64,000 nucleotides of DNA from a bacterium (GCA_029565685.1 JAKQNR010000017.1:248001-312000); one strand, 5' to 3'; positions 25,672 through 35,841 are shown, counted from the stretch's first letter. A program made the numbers and translations. The notes: generated by a model not told the origin, from the letters alone.

Positions 25672-27999
25672 ATGCGATTTTCAGAAAACAGAAAAATGAT
25701 CTGCAGCGGGCTGGCGGTCATGGGCGCAGCGCTGGTTTTTCTATTCTGGCCGTTGAGCCGCGAGTTCAATCCTCAGGCCGGGCTCTCTCTGCGCATTTAC
25801 GATGCCAACGGCGTGCTGTTGCGCGAGGTGCTCAATCAGCGGCAGGAGCTGGCCTACTGGGCCGGCCTGCACCAGGTGGCGCCGGAAATGAAAGAGGCGA
25901 TGATCGCTGCGGAGGACAAGCGTTTTTACCGCCATCCGGGCGTCGATCCTCTGGCGCTGACGCGCTCCCTGATCATAAATCTGAAACATCGCCGCATCGT
26001 ATCCGGCGGATCCACCATCACACAACAGCTGGTTCGTCAGTTGTACAGCCTGCCCCGGCGTTGGTATGTCAAACCCTGGGAGATGGCACTGGCGGTGCGC
26101 ATGGAATGTCAATTGAGCAAAAGCGAGATTCTCGAGCAGTACCTCAACCGTATGCCGTTCGCCAATCAAATATACGGTGTGGAAACAGCGAGCCGCCGCT
26201 ATTTCAATAAACCGGCGTCGCAGCTCTCTCTCTCCGAAGCCTGCCTCCTGGCCGGCCTGCCTCAGGCGCCCAGCCGCTATAATCCCTATCGCCGATTGGA
26301 CCTTGCTCAAAAACGACAGAGAATGGTGCTGCAGCGTCTACTCGCCAGCGGCCGCATCGACTCCAGCCGCTATGCCATGGCTTTGTCCACGTCGTTGCAC
26401 ATCAACGAATACCGGTTGAACTTTCACGCGCCCCATTTCTGTCAGCATCTGCTCAACATGCTTCCTGCAGAATACCCCAAAGAGCTGCACACCACTCTGG
26501 ACGTGCCTGTGCAGAATCTGGTGGAGGAGCTGGTCGCCGGCCACCTGACCACGCTGCGTGATCAGCACGTCAGTCAGGCGGCGGTACTGGTGGTGGAAAA
26601 TGCCGCCCGGCGCGTAAAGGCGTATGTCGGTTCAGCCGATTTTTTCAATGCGGATATTCACGGCCAGGTCGACGGCGTGACCAGCCTGCGGCAGCCGGGT
26701 TCAGCTATCAAGCCCTTCACTTACGGTCTGGCACTGGAGAACGGATACACCGCAGCGTCGATTCTTGCAGATGTGCAGACCTTCGCTCCCTCCGCTATGG
26801 GTGATTTTGCCGTCCATAATTATGATGAAAAATTTCACGGCCCGGTGCGTCTGCGCACCGCCCTAGCCTGCTCTTATAACGTGCCTGCGGTCAGGCTGCT
26901 CGAATCGCTGGGCGCTGATCTGCTGTTGCAGCGATTGCATTCAGCCGGCATCGCCAGCCTCGATCGCCCTGCAGCCTTTTACGGCCATGGGCTGACCCTG
27001 GGAAATGGGGACATTACGCTGCTGGAATTGACGCGGGCATTTACCGCGTTGGCCAATCAGGGTCGTTACAGTGATCTCGTATTTCTGAGCGACCAGCAGG
27101 CGCAACCGTTCCAGCCGATTTTTTCCGCGCAGATCGCCTGGTTGCTCAGCGATATTCTCAGCGACGCCCAGGCCAGGGCGCCGGCGTTTGGATGGGCCGG
27201 TCCGCTGCGACTGCCATTTCCCTGCGCCGCTAAAACAGGCACCACCAAAGATTTTCGCGATAATTGGACTATCGGTTATACTCAAGAGTATACCGTAGGC
27301 GTTTGGGTGGGCAATTTTGATGGAACTCCCATGCGCCGCATCAGCGGCATCACCGGCGCTGCGCCGTTGTTCCGCGACGTCATGCTGGCACTGCATCGCA
27401 GGGCGGATCCACCGCCCTTTGCACGGCCGGCAGGATTGGTGGAAACCGTGATCTGCAGCCGCTCCGGCCAGTTGGCTGGGCCGGATTGCCCCGGCCATGC
27501 GGTGGAGTATTTTCTCGCAGGCAGCGAACCCAGAGAATCCTGCACTGTGCATCGTGCTTTTTATTTTGACCGGCGCAATGATCAACTGGCAGACGCGCAT
27601 ACACCGCCGGCCATGCGGCAACGGCGGATCCTGGAGGTATGGCCTGCTGAATTCGCCGGTTGGATGGCAGAGAACAACCTAGCTGCACCGCCGGAACCGC
27701 TGTCGCCGGCGATCGAGGAGCGGTCGCACTGGCTGGCGGTCAGCTTTCCGGATGAGGGGGATGTGTTCAGAATTGATCCTGTTTTAAAGCGAGAGTTCCA
27801 GACCCTGATGTGCACGGCCATTGCTCCAGGACATATCCATTCCATGGAGTGGCTGGTGGATGGCCAACTGGTCGCCACAGTTCCGCGTCCCTTCAATTAT
27901 CAATGGCCGCTGGCCAGGGGCAAACACCGGCTGGCAGTGCAGATCCATGATCGTGGCACAGTGCGACGCAGCGAGGAGGTTGAGATTCTGGTGTTCTGA
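25672..27999 (+). CDS. pbpC: Penicillin-binding protein 1C (bifunctional glycosyltransferase/transpeptidase)
   Basis: Polymerises and cross-links peptidoglycan at the periplasmic face of the inner membrane. After an N-terminal anchor (AALVFLFWPLSREF) comes the GT51 domain with AAEDKRFYRHPGVDPLALTR and GGSTITQQLVRQLY. The transpeptidase has Ser344-x-x-Lys347 (QPGSAIKPF), SYN at about 401 and KTGT from 521. A C-terminal biPBP_C-like domain closes the 775-residue protein. This layout is typical of PBP1C. ATG 25672 keeps positive residues before the anchor; ATG 25696 would remove them. The alpha-2-macroglobulin gene that often accompanies pbpC is not in the window. Confidence 0.94.
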   Translation: MRFSENRKMICSGLAVMGAALVFLFWPLSREFNPQAGLSLRIYDANGVLLREVLNQRQELAYWAGLHQVAPEMKEAMIAAEDKRFYRHPGVDPLALTRSLIINLKHRRIVSGGSTITQQLVRQLYSLPRRWYVKPWEMALAVRMECQLSKSEILEQYLNRMPFANQIYGVETASRRYFNKPASQLSLSEACLLAGLPQAPSRYNPYRRLDLAQKRQRMVLQRLLASGRIDSSRYAMALSTSLHINEYRLNFHAPHFCQHLLNMLPAEYPKELHTTLDVPVQNLVEELVAGHLTTLRDQHVSQAAVLVVENAARRVKAYVGSADFFNADIHGQVDGVTSLRQPGSAIKPFTYGLALENGYTAASILADVQTFAPSAMGDFAVHNYDEKFHGPVRLRTALACSYNVPAVRLLESLGADLLLQRLHSAGIASLDRPAAFYGHGLTLGNGDITLLELTRAFTALANQGRYSDLVFLSDQQAQPFQPIFSAQIAWLLSDILSDAQARAPAFGWAGPLRLPFPCAAKTGTTKDFRDNWTIGYTQEYTVGVWVGNFDGTPMRRISGITGAAPLFRDVMLALHRRADPPPFARPAGLVETVICSRSGQLAGPDCPGHAVEYFLAGSEPRESCTVHRAFYFDRRNDQLADAHTPPAMRQRRILEVWPAEFAGWMAENNLAAPPEPLSPAIEERSHWLAVSFPDEGDVFRIDPVLKREFQTLMCTAIAPGHIHSMEWLVDGQLVATVPRPFNYQWPLARGKHRLAVQIHDRGTVRRSEEVEILVF

Positions 28000-28043
28000 G
28001 TTGTGCGGAACAAACCCCTTTCAGGCTTTGTTAAATTACTGAC

Positions 28044-28072
28044 TTGCTTGCTGCGGGAAAATATGCTATCTT
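28044..28072 (+). promoter_or_regulatory. Sigma-70-like promoter of the PorU-like gene
   Basis: TTGCTT at 28044-28049 and TATCTT at 28067-28072, spacer 17 bases, lie 31 bases before the ATG at 28103. AGGA just upstream of the ATG is the ribosome site. Confidence 0.6.
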
Positions 28073-28102
28073 GTCAGCTGAAGTGATACATAGGAATCGA
28101 AT

Positions 28103-31100
28103 ATGCCTACCAAGCTTCCCAAACGCGTTGCTTTATTACTATTGATCGTCAGCGCCGCCTTCACGATCTTTTCCGCTCTGTACGCTGCTGAGAGAAACAC
28201 AGTCCAACTGGTGGCCAGCGGCGAAGGATTTGTGGAATTCCGGCTGTCTCCGGCGTGGGAGTCGGACACGTGTGCCGTGGGCGATGAAACGCTGCACCAT
28301 CTGTCCTTTCAGGGGGCAGAATGGATAGGGCAGACAGGCGCTGCCGCTCTGCCCGGCCGTTCCATCACCCTGGCCGTGCCTCTGCAGGGTCAGGTGGCGG
28401 CAGAGATCGTCGATGCGCCGTTTGAGGAGCAAAAGACCCTTCCCCTGATGCCAGTGGCTACGGTGCAGCCGGGTAAGGACGAACAATTTATAAGGGATGC
28501 GGTCTGGTACAGTCGCGATCAGTTTTTTCCCGAACAGACGGTGACCGTCAGCGAGCCGCTGTGGTTTCGCCAGCAACGTATTGTTCGCGTCTTTATCGGG
28601 CCGCTGCAATATAATCCGCGTCAGGGGCGATTGCGCCGGTATGACCATGTGCAGGTGCGGATCCATTTTCCCAGCGCCGCGGCCAGCCGTCCGGTTCGAG
28701 GCGCAGCGGATGAAGAGCTTTATCGGGCCGCGTTGCTCAACTATGAACAGGGCCGCGCCTGGCGGTTAGACGTCCCTTCTCCTCTGACCAAGACAGGTTC
28801 CAAGCTGGACACCAACAACTGGTACAAGATCATCATCCGCGGCGACGGCAAAGGCGGGAAAGAGGGCGTCTACAAAGTGGACGGCGCTGCGCTGCAGAAA
28901 GCGAATGTGCCCATCGCTGCCATCGATCCCACCACGGTGCAGCTGTTCAACAACGGCGGTCGGGAATTGCCGCAATCGGTGTCTGTGAGCCGGCCTGATT
29001 CGATGATCGAGAATCCGATCCAATTGGTCGGCACTGAGGACGGCAGGCTGGACCCGGGCGATTATCTGCTTTTTTATGGGCGGTCTCTGGAGGGCGACGC
29101 CTACGACGCGACGTTGAAACGACGCATCCATTACATTCATCATTATGGGTATGATAACGTCTACTGGCTGACCTTTGGCAAAAAGAAAGGCTTGCGGATT
29201 GCGGACAAGGCCGCCGTATCCGCTGCAGGCGTCCCTGTCGAAGCCAGTTTCCGCGACCTGGCGTTTGTGGAGGAAGAAAAAACCATCTATCTGAAATCAG
29301 GGACTGAATGGTTCGGCGCCGGCCTTTCCACCGAGCAGCGCACCTTTTCGCAAACTTTTTCGCTGCCCGGCGCTGTGCCGGCGGACACCACAGTGTACCG
29401 CGTGCAGATGGCGGCGGCTTCGGCCGGCACGCACCAGTTCCGGTTGTCCGCCAACGGCAATACCCTGGGCGACATGAGCCTGGTGCGTGACGTCTATGGC
29501 TACACCACCCGCATCGCCCAGTTTATCGCTCCCGGCACCTTGATGGACGGCAACAACACCGTCAGCGTAACCTATTTGTCCAATTCGGACATCATGTTGT
29601 CCTATGTGGACTGGATCGAGGTGGAGTACGGCCGCCGATTCGTCGCCCAGGGCGATCAGCTGCTGTTCAACGCGCCGCTGCGTGAAGGCATCGCTGGATT
29701 CAAAGTCGACGCCTTCAGCCGCGATGATATCACGGTCTGGGAGGTGACGGATTTTCATTCGGTCCGCAGAATCGCCGGCACGGTTGCGGCGAATAAAACA
29801 GTCAGCTTCGCCGACAGGATTTCCTCCGCAGCGCCGCAGCGCTATCTGGCCTTTACGCCGGCCGCCTATCGCACGGTCGCGGAGATCGTCGCTGCGCCGC
29901 GAAACGATCTGCGCAATCCCCGCGATGTGGATTATATCATCATCACGTATGATGATTTCTATCAGCAGGCGATGCAGCTGAAAAGCCTGCGCGAAAACTG
30001 GAGCCCCAATGACCGGCTGTCCACCGAGGTAGTACGGATCAACGATGTGATCAACGAGTTCGGTTGGGGGATCAGCGATCCTACTGCCATTCGCGATTTT
30101 CTCCTCTCGGCTTATCAACGTTGGTCGCAACCGCGCTATGTGTTGCTGCTGGGAGACGGTCACTATGATTATAAAAACATCCTCAAACACGGGGTGACCA
30201 ATTTCATCCCGCCCTATGAAACTGCAGATCGTTCAGAGAATGACACCCGCGTCACGGATGACTGGTTCACCTATCTCAAGGGCAACCGTTCCGGCATGCA
30301 AATGGCCATCGGCCGCATGCCTGTGCAATCAGTCGAGGAGGCTCAGGCGGCGGTGGACAAGACCATCGCCTATGAGACCAACTATGAACCCGGAGAATGG
30401 CGAAAGACCATCACCATCGTCGGCGACGACGAATTAAAGGCCGGCGGGGTCGGCCAGGAGACCGATCACACTCGCCAGGCGGAGATCCTCGCCGAGTCCC
30501 ATGTGCCGGACCTGTTCAATGTGCGAAAAATCTATCTGATGGACTATCCGGTGGTCCGGACCGTCAGTGTTTCCGGCGTCACCAAACCCCAGGCCAATGA
30601 AGCGCTCATCGATCAGATCAATCAGGGCACGCTGATCCTCAATTTCATCGGCCACGGCAACGACGAGCTGTGGACCCACGAACAGGTGCTGTATGCGCCC
30701 ACGGATTTCCATCGCATTCAGAATCAGGGGCGTTTGCCTTTATGGGTGGCCGCCACCTGCGAGTTCGCTTATTGGGATCAGCCGGACAAGCAGAGTTTTG
30801 CGGAACGGATTCAAAACGCAGCCGAACGCGGCGCCATCGCCATGGTCGCCTCTTCCCGCGTGGCCTTTTCCTACGACAATGCCAGCTTTAATTACCAGCT
30901 GTTCGATATTCTTTTTAATCCTTATGTGGCCGGCGGCAAAATTTTGCGCATCGGCGATGCAGTAATGATCGCCAAAAACAACACCTTCAACGATTACAAC
31001 AGCGAAAAATATGCAGTCCTGGGCGATCCCGCTCTGCGTTTGGGAGCGCCGACCAGCCGGGCCAAGATCGAGCAGATTTCCCCCGACAGTCTGCAGGCGT

Positions 31101-32089
31101 TGCGACGTGTGCGCGTCTCCGGCTATATCGAAAAGGACGCAGGCGTCTGGAACGATTTCAACGGCAAGCTGCTGCTGCGGGTTGTGGACGCCAAGAAACA
31201 GCGCGTCTATGAAACCTCCGCGGGACTCAAAGTGTATTACGTGCTGCCGGGTAACAGCGTGTTTCGCGGCGTGACCGAAATCAATAACGGTCGCTTCAGC
31301 ATGGAATTCATCGTGCCCAAAGACATCTCCTACGGCGGCGAGGACGGCAGGCTCTCCCTCTATTTCTGGAACGACGCGGCTGAGGGCACCGGCCACTATG
31401 AAAACCTGCCGGTGGGCGGCACCGCGGTGAACCTCATCGATCACCAGGGGCCGGAGATCAGCATCAAATTCGGTCAGGAGGATTTCTCCTCCGGTGATTT
31501 CACCAAACCGGATCCGCTGCTGAAGGTGGAGATCAGCGATTCTTTAAGCGGCGTCAACATCGCCGGCGACATCGGCCATCAGATCAGCATGGTGCTCGAC
31601 GACGATCAAGCGGCTGCCAAGGATATGACTCAATTTTTCGAGTACCATTCGGGAAGCTTTACCAGCGGGGTGCTGAACTATCAGCTCACCGGTCTGGCAG
31701 AGGGGCTGCACACGCTGCAGATCAAGGCCTGGGACAATTCCAACAACTCGAGTATGATGGAGACGGCCTTTCAGGTGGTGGCCGATTCGATTCTCACCGT
31801 ACGCAACCTGCTCAACTATCCTAATCCCATGACCGCTCACACCCAGTTCAGCTTTGAACTGAGCAACGACGCCAGGGTGACGCTCAAGATTTTTTCTGTC
31901 GCCGGCAGGCTGCTGAAAAAGTTCGAGCCCATGTTTGCCGCCGTGGGATTTAACCAAATTCCGGAAATATGGGACGGCCGGGATGAAGACGGCGATCTGC
32001 TGGCTAACGGCGTTTATCTGTACCGGTTGGAAGCAGTACGGGAGAATGCCAAAGTGGAAAAGATCGGCAAAGTGGTGATCGCAAGGTGA
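28103..32089 (+). CDS. porU: PorU-like C25 (gingipain-family) peptidase, putative T9SS sortase
   Basis: Predicted outer-membrane-associated transpeptidase that removes T9SS sorting domains and attaches cargo to the surface. The 1328-residue protein has a signal sequence (LLLLIVSAAFTIFSALYAA) and a beta-rich region of about 600 residues. The C25 domain carries catalytic His851 (NFIGHGNDELWTH) and Cys886 (VAATCEFAYW). It ends with a Por-type beta domain (NLLNYPNPMTAHTQFSFEL) closing on KVVIAR. This order and length match PorU rather than secreted gingipains, and the presence of three T9SS cargoes in the window agrees. Other T9SS components (PorV, Sov, PorK-N) are not visible here. A C25 protease acting only as enzyme is the alternative. 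Confidence 0.85.
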   Translation: MPTKLPKRVALLLLIVSAAFTIFSALYAAERNTVQLVASGEGFVEFRLSPAWESDTCAVGDETLHHLSFQGAEWIGQTGAAALPGRSITLAVPLQGQVAAEIVDAPFEEQKTLPLMPVATVQPGKDEQFIRDAVWYSRDQFFPEQTVTVSEPLWFRQQRIVRVFIGPLQYNPRQGRLRRYDHVQVRIHFPSAAASRPVRGAADEELYRAALLNYEQGRAWRLDVPSPLTKTGSKLDTNNWYKIIIRGDGKGGKEGVYKVDGAALQKANVPIAAIDPTTVQLFNNGGRELPQSVSVSRPDSMIENPIQLVGTEDGRLDPGDYLLFYGRSLEGDAYDATLKRRIHYIHHYGYDNVYWLTFGKKKGLRIADKAAVSAAGVPVEASFRDLAFVEEEKTIYLKSGTEWFGAGLSTEQRTFSQTFSLPGAVPADTTVYRVQMAAASAGTHQFRLSANGNTLGDMSLVRDVYGYTTRIAQFIAPGTLMDGNNTVSVTYLSNSDIMLSYVDWIEVEYGRRFVAQGDQLLFNAPLREGIAGFKVDAFSRDDITVWEVTDFHSVRRIAGTVAANKTVSFADRISSAAPQRYLAFTPAAYRTVAEIVAAPRNDLRNPRDVDYIIITYDDFYQQAMQLKSLRENWSPNDRLSTEVVRINDVINEFGWGISDPTAIRDFLLSAYQRWSQPRYVLLLGDGHYDYKNILKHGVTNFIPPYETADRSENDTRVTDDWFTYLKGNRSGMQMAIGRMPVQSVEEAQAAVDKTIAYETNYEPGEWRKTITIVGDDELKAGGVGQETDHTRQAEILAESHVPDLFNVRKIYLMDYPVVRTVSVSGVTKPQANEALIDQINQGTLILNFIGHGNDELWTHEQVLYAPTDFHRIQNQGRLPLWVAATCEFAYWDQPDKQSFAERIQNAAERGAIAMVASSRVAFSYDNASFNYQLFDILFNPYVAGGKILRIGDAVMIAKNNTFNDYNSEKYAVLGDPALRLGAPTSRAKIEQISPDSLQALRRVRVSGYIEKDAGVWNDFNGKLLLRVVDAKKQRVYETSAGLKVYYVLPGNSVFRGVTEINNGRFSMEFIVPKDISYGGEDGRLSLYFWNDAAEGTGHYENLPVGGTAVNLIDHQGPEISIKFGQEDFSSGDFTKPDPLLKVEISDSLSGVNIAGDIGHQISMVLDDDQAAAKDMTQFFEYHSGSFTSGVLNYQLTGLAEGLHTLQIKAWDNSNNSSMMETAFQVVADSILTVRNLLNYPNPMTAHTQFSFELSNDARVTLKIFSVAGRLLKKFEPMFAAVGFNQIPEIWDGRDEDGDLLANGVYLYRLEAVRENAKVEKIGKVVIAR

Positions 32090-32166
32090 GACCTCTCTGC
32101 ACGGGCGATGCGATGCAACCGCTAGAGGCGCAGGATGGGGAGAATGCTGCGGGCTTCACTGTTCGT

Positions 32167-32946
32167 TCAGGTCAAATCGTTCGCCAACTGAATCCATTCA
32201 GCGACGGTAAGATCCTCGGGCCTGCGCGTCAGATCCCAGTGAGATAATTTTTGCAGGTCAAAGGTCTTTAATGTGGACCGCAGCATCTTTCTGCGCTGAT
32301 TGAACGCGGTGCGCACCAACCGGCGGAACAGCGCGTCTTCTGTGATCCTCGACGCAGCGGTTTTATCGAATGTCCAGCGCACCAGACAGGAGTCCACTCG
32401 GGGTTGCGGACGGAACACCGAAGCGGGCACTGACCGCAGCAACTGCACCCGCGCATAGGCCTGGCTGAACACCGCCAGAATGCCATACTCTTTGCTGTTC
32501 GGTTCAGCGACGACGCGCTGCCCCACCTCTTTTTGCATCAACAGCGTCATATCTTGCAAGGGGCCTGGATGATCCAATACATGGAAGATGATCGGGGTGG
32601 TGATATAGTAGGGGATGTTGCCGATCACCCGGGCGTCTTCCGTGCCGCACAGTGCGATGAGATCGGTCTTTAAAATATCGGCTTGGATGATCTCCACATT
32701 GCCGGCGCTGCTGAAGGCGTGCTGCAGCTGAGCGGCCAGGTCCCGGTCGATCTCAATGGCCCATAGTTTGCGCACCAGCGGCTGAATCCGCTCGGTGAGC
32801 AATCCGGTGCCTGGACCGATTTCAATCACCGCGTCCTTCGCCCGCAGGTCCAGCGCTTCCACCAGCCGGCTCAGCTGGTTGGGATCGATAAGAAAATTCT
32901 GCCCCAGGCTTTTTTTAGCATGATGCGAAGAGCGATGCACCGTCAC
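32167..32946 (-). CDS. rsmA: 16S rRNA (adenine1518/1519-N6)-dimethyltransferase
   Basis: Dimethylates two adjacent adenines in the 3' hairpin of 16S rRNA (KsgA). The 259-residue protein has the start KKSLGQNFLIDPNQL, the SAM motif IEIGPGTGLLTE, and the catalytic motif NIPYYITTPI (the N-L-P-Y-x-I-S/T type). Its start overlaps the tatD stop by four bases (ATGA), as does tatD with metG, giving a compact metG-tatD-rsmA operon that is common in bacteria. Very secure. Confidence 0.97.
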   Translation of the reverse strand: MTVHRSSHHAKKSLGQNFLIDPNQLSRLVEALDLRAKDAVIEIGPGTGLLTERIQPLVRKLWAIEIDRDLAAQLQHAFSSAGNVEIIQADILKTDLIALCGTEDARVIGNIPYYITTPIIFHVLDHPGPLQDMTLLMQKEVGQRVVAEPNSKEYGILAVFSQAYARVQLLRSVPASVFRPQPRVDSCLVRWTFDKTAASRITEDALFRRLVRTAFNQRRKMLRSTLKTFDLQKLSHWDLTRRPEDLTVAEWIQLANDLT

Positions 32947-33758
32947 TTTGTTCCCTCCGCCTGCTCCCCATGGTCAGACGACGGCTGGCTGAAGCCGAAC
33001 AGCTCACAGGCGTTTTCGCTGGTGGCGCGGGCGATTTCAGCGAACGACAGACCTTTGAGCTCGGCGATTTTTTGCGCCACATGCTGCACGTAGGCCGGTT
33101 CATTGCGCTTACCGCGATGGGGAACCGGCGCCATATAGGGACAATCGGTCTCCAGCAGCATGCGATGCAGTGGAACGCGGGCCGCCACATCGGCCATGGC
33201 GGCGTTCTTAAAGGTCACAACGCCGGTGAAGGAGAGATGAAAGCCCAGGGCCATCACCTCCTCCGCCATGGCCAGGTCGCCGGGAAAACAGTGGAACACG
33301 CCGCGCCAATGGCTGCGGCTTTTCTCCCGCAACAGGCGCAGGATATCCGCATCCGCCTCGCGGGTGTGGATGATCAACGGTTTGCCTGTTTCTAGCGACC
33401 AGTCCAGAAACGTGCGCAGAGAGCGGCGCTGCAGCTCACCGGGCGACAGGTTGCGATAATAGTCCAATCCCACTTCGCCGATGGCCTTGACGCGTGGATG
33501 ATGCACCAGCTCGCGCAGCTGCTCCAGTTCGCCCTCCTGAATCCGGGTTACATCATGCGGGTGAACGCCCACCGCGGCATAGACCGACGGATACGTTTCC
33601 GCCAGGCTGATGTTTTTGCGGCTGGTGGCGAGATCGATGCCGATGGACAGAATGGTCCTGACCTCTGCCTCGGACGCGCGCTCAATGACCTGCTCGCGAT
33701 CCGCGTCAAACTGGGAAAAATCTAGATGGGCGTGGGTGTCGACCAGCCACGGCCTCAT
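32943..33758 (-). CDS. tatD: TatD-family metal-dependent DNase
   Basis: Predicted metal-dependent hydrolase with 3'-5' exonuclease-like activity in DNA repair or RNA quality control. The 271-residue TIM-barrel protein begins with VDTHAHLDF, the first metal motif. It continues with AAVGVHPHDV, AIGEVGLDYYRNLSP (metal Glu), PLIIHTREAD (His), GVFHCFPGD (His) and LLLETDCPYMAP (Asp). ATG 33758 is chosen over an upstream in-frame start because it overlaps the metG stop as ATGA. It is the middle gene of metG-tatD-rsmA. Confidence 0.95.
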   Translation of the reverse strand: MRPWLVDTHAHLDFSQFDADREQVIERASEAEVRTILSIGIDLATSRKNISLAETYPSVYAAVGVHPHDVTRIQEGELEQLRELVHHPRVKAIGEVGLDYYRNLSPGELQRRSLRTFLDWSLETGKPLIIHTREADADILRLLREKSRSHWRGVFHCFPGDLAMAEEVMALGFHLSFTGVVTFKNAAMADVAARVPLHRMLLETDCPYMAPVPHRGKRNEPAYVQHVAQKIAELKGLSFAEIARATSENACELFGFSQPSSDHGEQAEGTK

Positions 33759-35800
33759 TTCACTTTGGCCCCGCACTGAACCGGCCGGTCCGGCGTGAGC
33801 ACGGCCAGCTGACCGGTTTCATCCTCGGCCGCCAGCAGCATACCGTTGGATTCGAGTCCGCGGATTTTTGCCGGCTGAAGATTGGCCACCACCACGATGG
33901 TCTTGCCGATCAGCTGCTCCGGCGCATAGTGTTTGGCGATGCCGGCCACGATCTGACGTTTTTCATCGCCCACCTGTATCTCCAGGCGCAGCAGTTTATC
34001 CGCTTTTTCCACTTTTTCCGCTTTCAGCACCAGCGCCAGCCGCAGCTGCACGCGGCTGAAATCATCGTAGGAGATTTTCGCCGGCTCAGCTGGCGTTTCG
34101 GCTGCAGCGACGGTCGGAGGCTGGTTCTTCGAGGCCGCTGCCAGACGGTCGATCTCGGGTTGTATTTGCTTGTCTTCGATTTTGTTAAACAAGATTTGCT
34201 CCTGTCCCAAGCGATGTCCTGGTTTCAGCGTCAGGCTGCCGGCCTCATCCCATGATTGCTGATGCACGCTTCCTGTGTGGCCGAGCATGGCCCAGGTCTT
34301 TTCCGCGGAGAACGGCAGCACCGGCTCCATGAGAATGGCAAGGGTTTGCACCGCATGCAGGCAAAGATTGATGGTGGTGGCGCACCGGCTGCGATCGGTT
34401 TTCAGCGTGGCCCAGGGCTGCTGATCGTTAAAGTATTTGTTGGCGAACCGGGCTACATCCATCAAAGCGGTGAGGCCGCGGCGCAGCTCATAGCGCTCGA
34501 AAAGGTCGCCGATTTCCACCGGTGCTTTTTCCAATACCCGGATCATGGCGCGGTCCAGATCGTTGAGCTCGCCGGCTGCAGGCACGCCGTTGAATTGGCG
34601 CTTGGCAAACGTCAAAGTGCGGTTGATGAAATTGCCGAGAATGTCCGCGAGTTCGGAATTGTTGCGCTGCTGAAATTCCGTCCAGGTGAAATCCGCGTCC
34701 TTGCTCTCCGGTGCGATGGCCGCCAAATAGTAGCGCAGCGGATCCGGGGGGAATTTATCAAGGTACTCGCCCAGCCACACTGCATAGTTGCGGCTGGTGG
34801 AGAGCTTTTCGCCCTGGAGATTGAGAAACTCGTTGGCCGGAATGTCGGCGGGCAAGATCAGATCTCCATGCGCCATGATCATGGCTGGCCAGATGATGGC
34901 GTGAAAGACGATGTTGTCTTTGCCGATAAAATGGACCAGCTTGGTGCGGCTGTCCATCCAGTACTCTTTCCATTTGTCCGGTTGACCGATGCGCTCCGCC
35001 CATTCTTTGGTGGCGGAGATGTAGCCGATGGGCGCTTCGAACCAGACATAGATCATCTTGTCCTCATACCCGGCTGCCGGCGCTGGGATGCCCCATTTCA
35101 AATCGCGCGTCACCGCCCGTTCGCCCAGCCCTTCTTTGAACCAGCCGCGGCAATAGTTGAGCACGTTTTCTTTCCAGTTCTTCTTTTCCGCCAACCACGT
35201 TTCCAGCCGGGACTGAAAATCACCCAGCTTGAAGAAAAGATGTCGCGTGTCTTTGAGCACCGGCGGGTGGCCGCAAACTTTGCAATAGGGTTTGATCAGC
35301 TCGGTCTGCTCGAGAGAACTGCCGCATTTTTCACACTGATCGCCGCGCGCGCCCGGCTGCTGGCAGCGCGGACATATGCCTTCCACAAATCGGTCAGCGA
35401 GAAATCGGCGGCAGGTGTCGCAATAGAACTGCTGAACCGTGCGTTCCACCAGAACATTTTTATTGTACAGATTCTGAAAAAACGCCTGGCTGGTCTTGTG
35501 ATGCAACGGTCTGGACGTGCGTGAAAAGTTATCAAAACTCATGCCGAACCGGGTAAACGTGTCCAGATGATCGGCGTAGTAGCGATCAACCAGCTGCTGA
35601 GGCGTGATGCTCTGCTTTTCTGCCGCGATGGCAATGGGCACGCCGTGTTCATCTGTGCCGCAGATGTACAGCACATCGCGCTTTTTCATGCGCTGGTAAC
35701 GGACATAGACATCCGCGGGCAGATAGGCGCCAGCCAGATGGCCCAGATGGATGGGCCCGTTTGCATAGGGCAGTGCGCTGGTGACAAGAATGCGTTTCAT
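33755..35800 (-). CDS. metG: Methionyl-tRNA synthetase with C-terminal tRNA-binding domain
   Basis: Charges tRNA-Met with methionine. The 681-residue protein has the class I signature PYANGPIHLGH, four CxxC knuckles (CDTC, CPRC, CEKC, CKVC), which indicate the two-zinc form, and KLSTSRN as the KMSKS loop. A C-terminal OB-fold of the Trbp111/EMAP type follows (DFSRVQLRLALVLKAEKVEK, NLQPAKIRGLESNGMLLAA), connected by an Ala/Pro linker. ATG 35800 follows AGGAAAG; the frame extends 12 codons upstream without homology. It heads the operon with tatD and rsmA. Confidence 0.97.
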   Translation of the reverse strand: MKRILVTSALPYANGPIHLGHLAGAYLPADVYVRYQRMKKRDVLYICGTDEHGVPIAIAAEKQSITPQQLVDRYYADHLDTFTRFGMSFDNFSRTSRPLHHKTSQAFFQNLYNKNVLVERTVQQFYCDTCRRFLADRFVEGICPRCQQPGARGDQCEKCGSSLEQTELIKPYCKVCGHPPVLKDTRHLFFKLGDFQSRLETWLAEKKNWKENVLNYCRGWFKEGLGERAVTRDLKWGIPAPAAGYEDKMIYVWFEAPIGYISATKEWAERIGQPDKWKEYWMDSRTKLVHFIGKDNIVFHAIIWPAMIMAHGDLILPADIPANEFLNLQGEKLSTSRNYAVWLGEYLDKFPPDPLRYYLAAIAPESKDADFTWTEFQQRNNSELADILGNFINRTLTFAKRQFNGVPAAGELNDLDRAMIRVLEKAPVEIGDLFERYELRRGLTALMDVARFANKYFNDQQPWATLKTDRSRCATTINLCLHAVQTLAILMEPVLPFSAEKTWAMLGHTGSVHQQSWDEAGSLTLKPGHRLGQEQILFNKIEDKQIQPEIDRLAAASKNQPPTVAAAETPAEPAKISYDDFSRVQLRLALVLKAEKVEKADKLLRLEIQVGDEKRQIVAGIAKHYAPEQLIGKTIVVVANLQPAKIRGLESNGMLLAAEDETGQLAVLTPDRPVQCGAKVK

Positions 35801-35841
35801 GCTTCTTTCCTGTAAAAAAAGCTTTTTCCGGATCAACTCAT

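Noticed and set aside
34256..35524. 422-codon plus-strand open frame inside metG
   Set aside because: It is antisense to a certain gene with strong domain evidence, and is explained by codon bias on the other strand.
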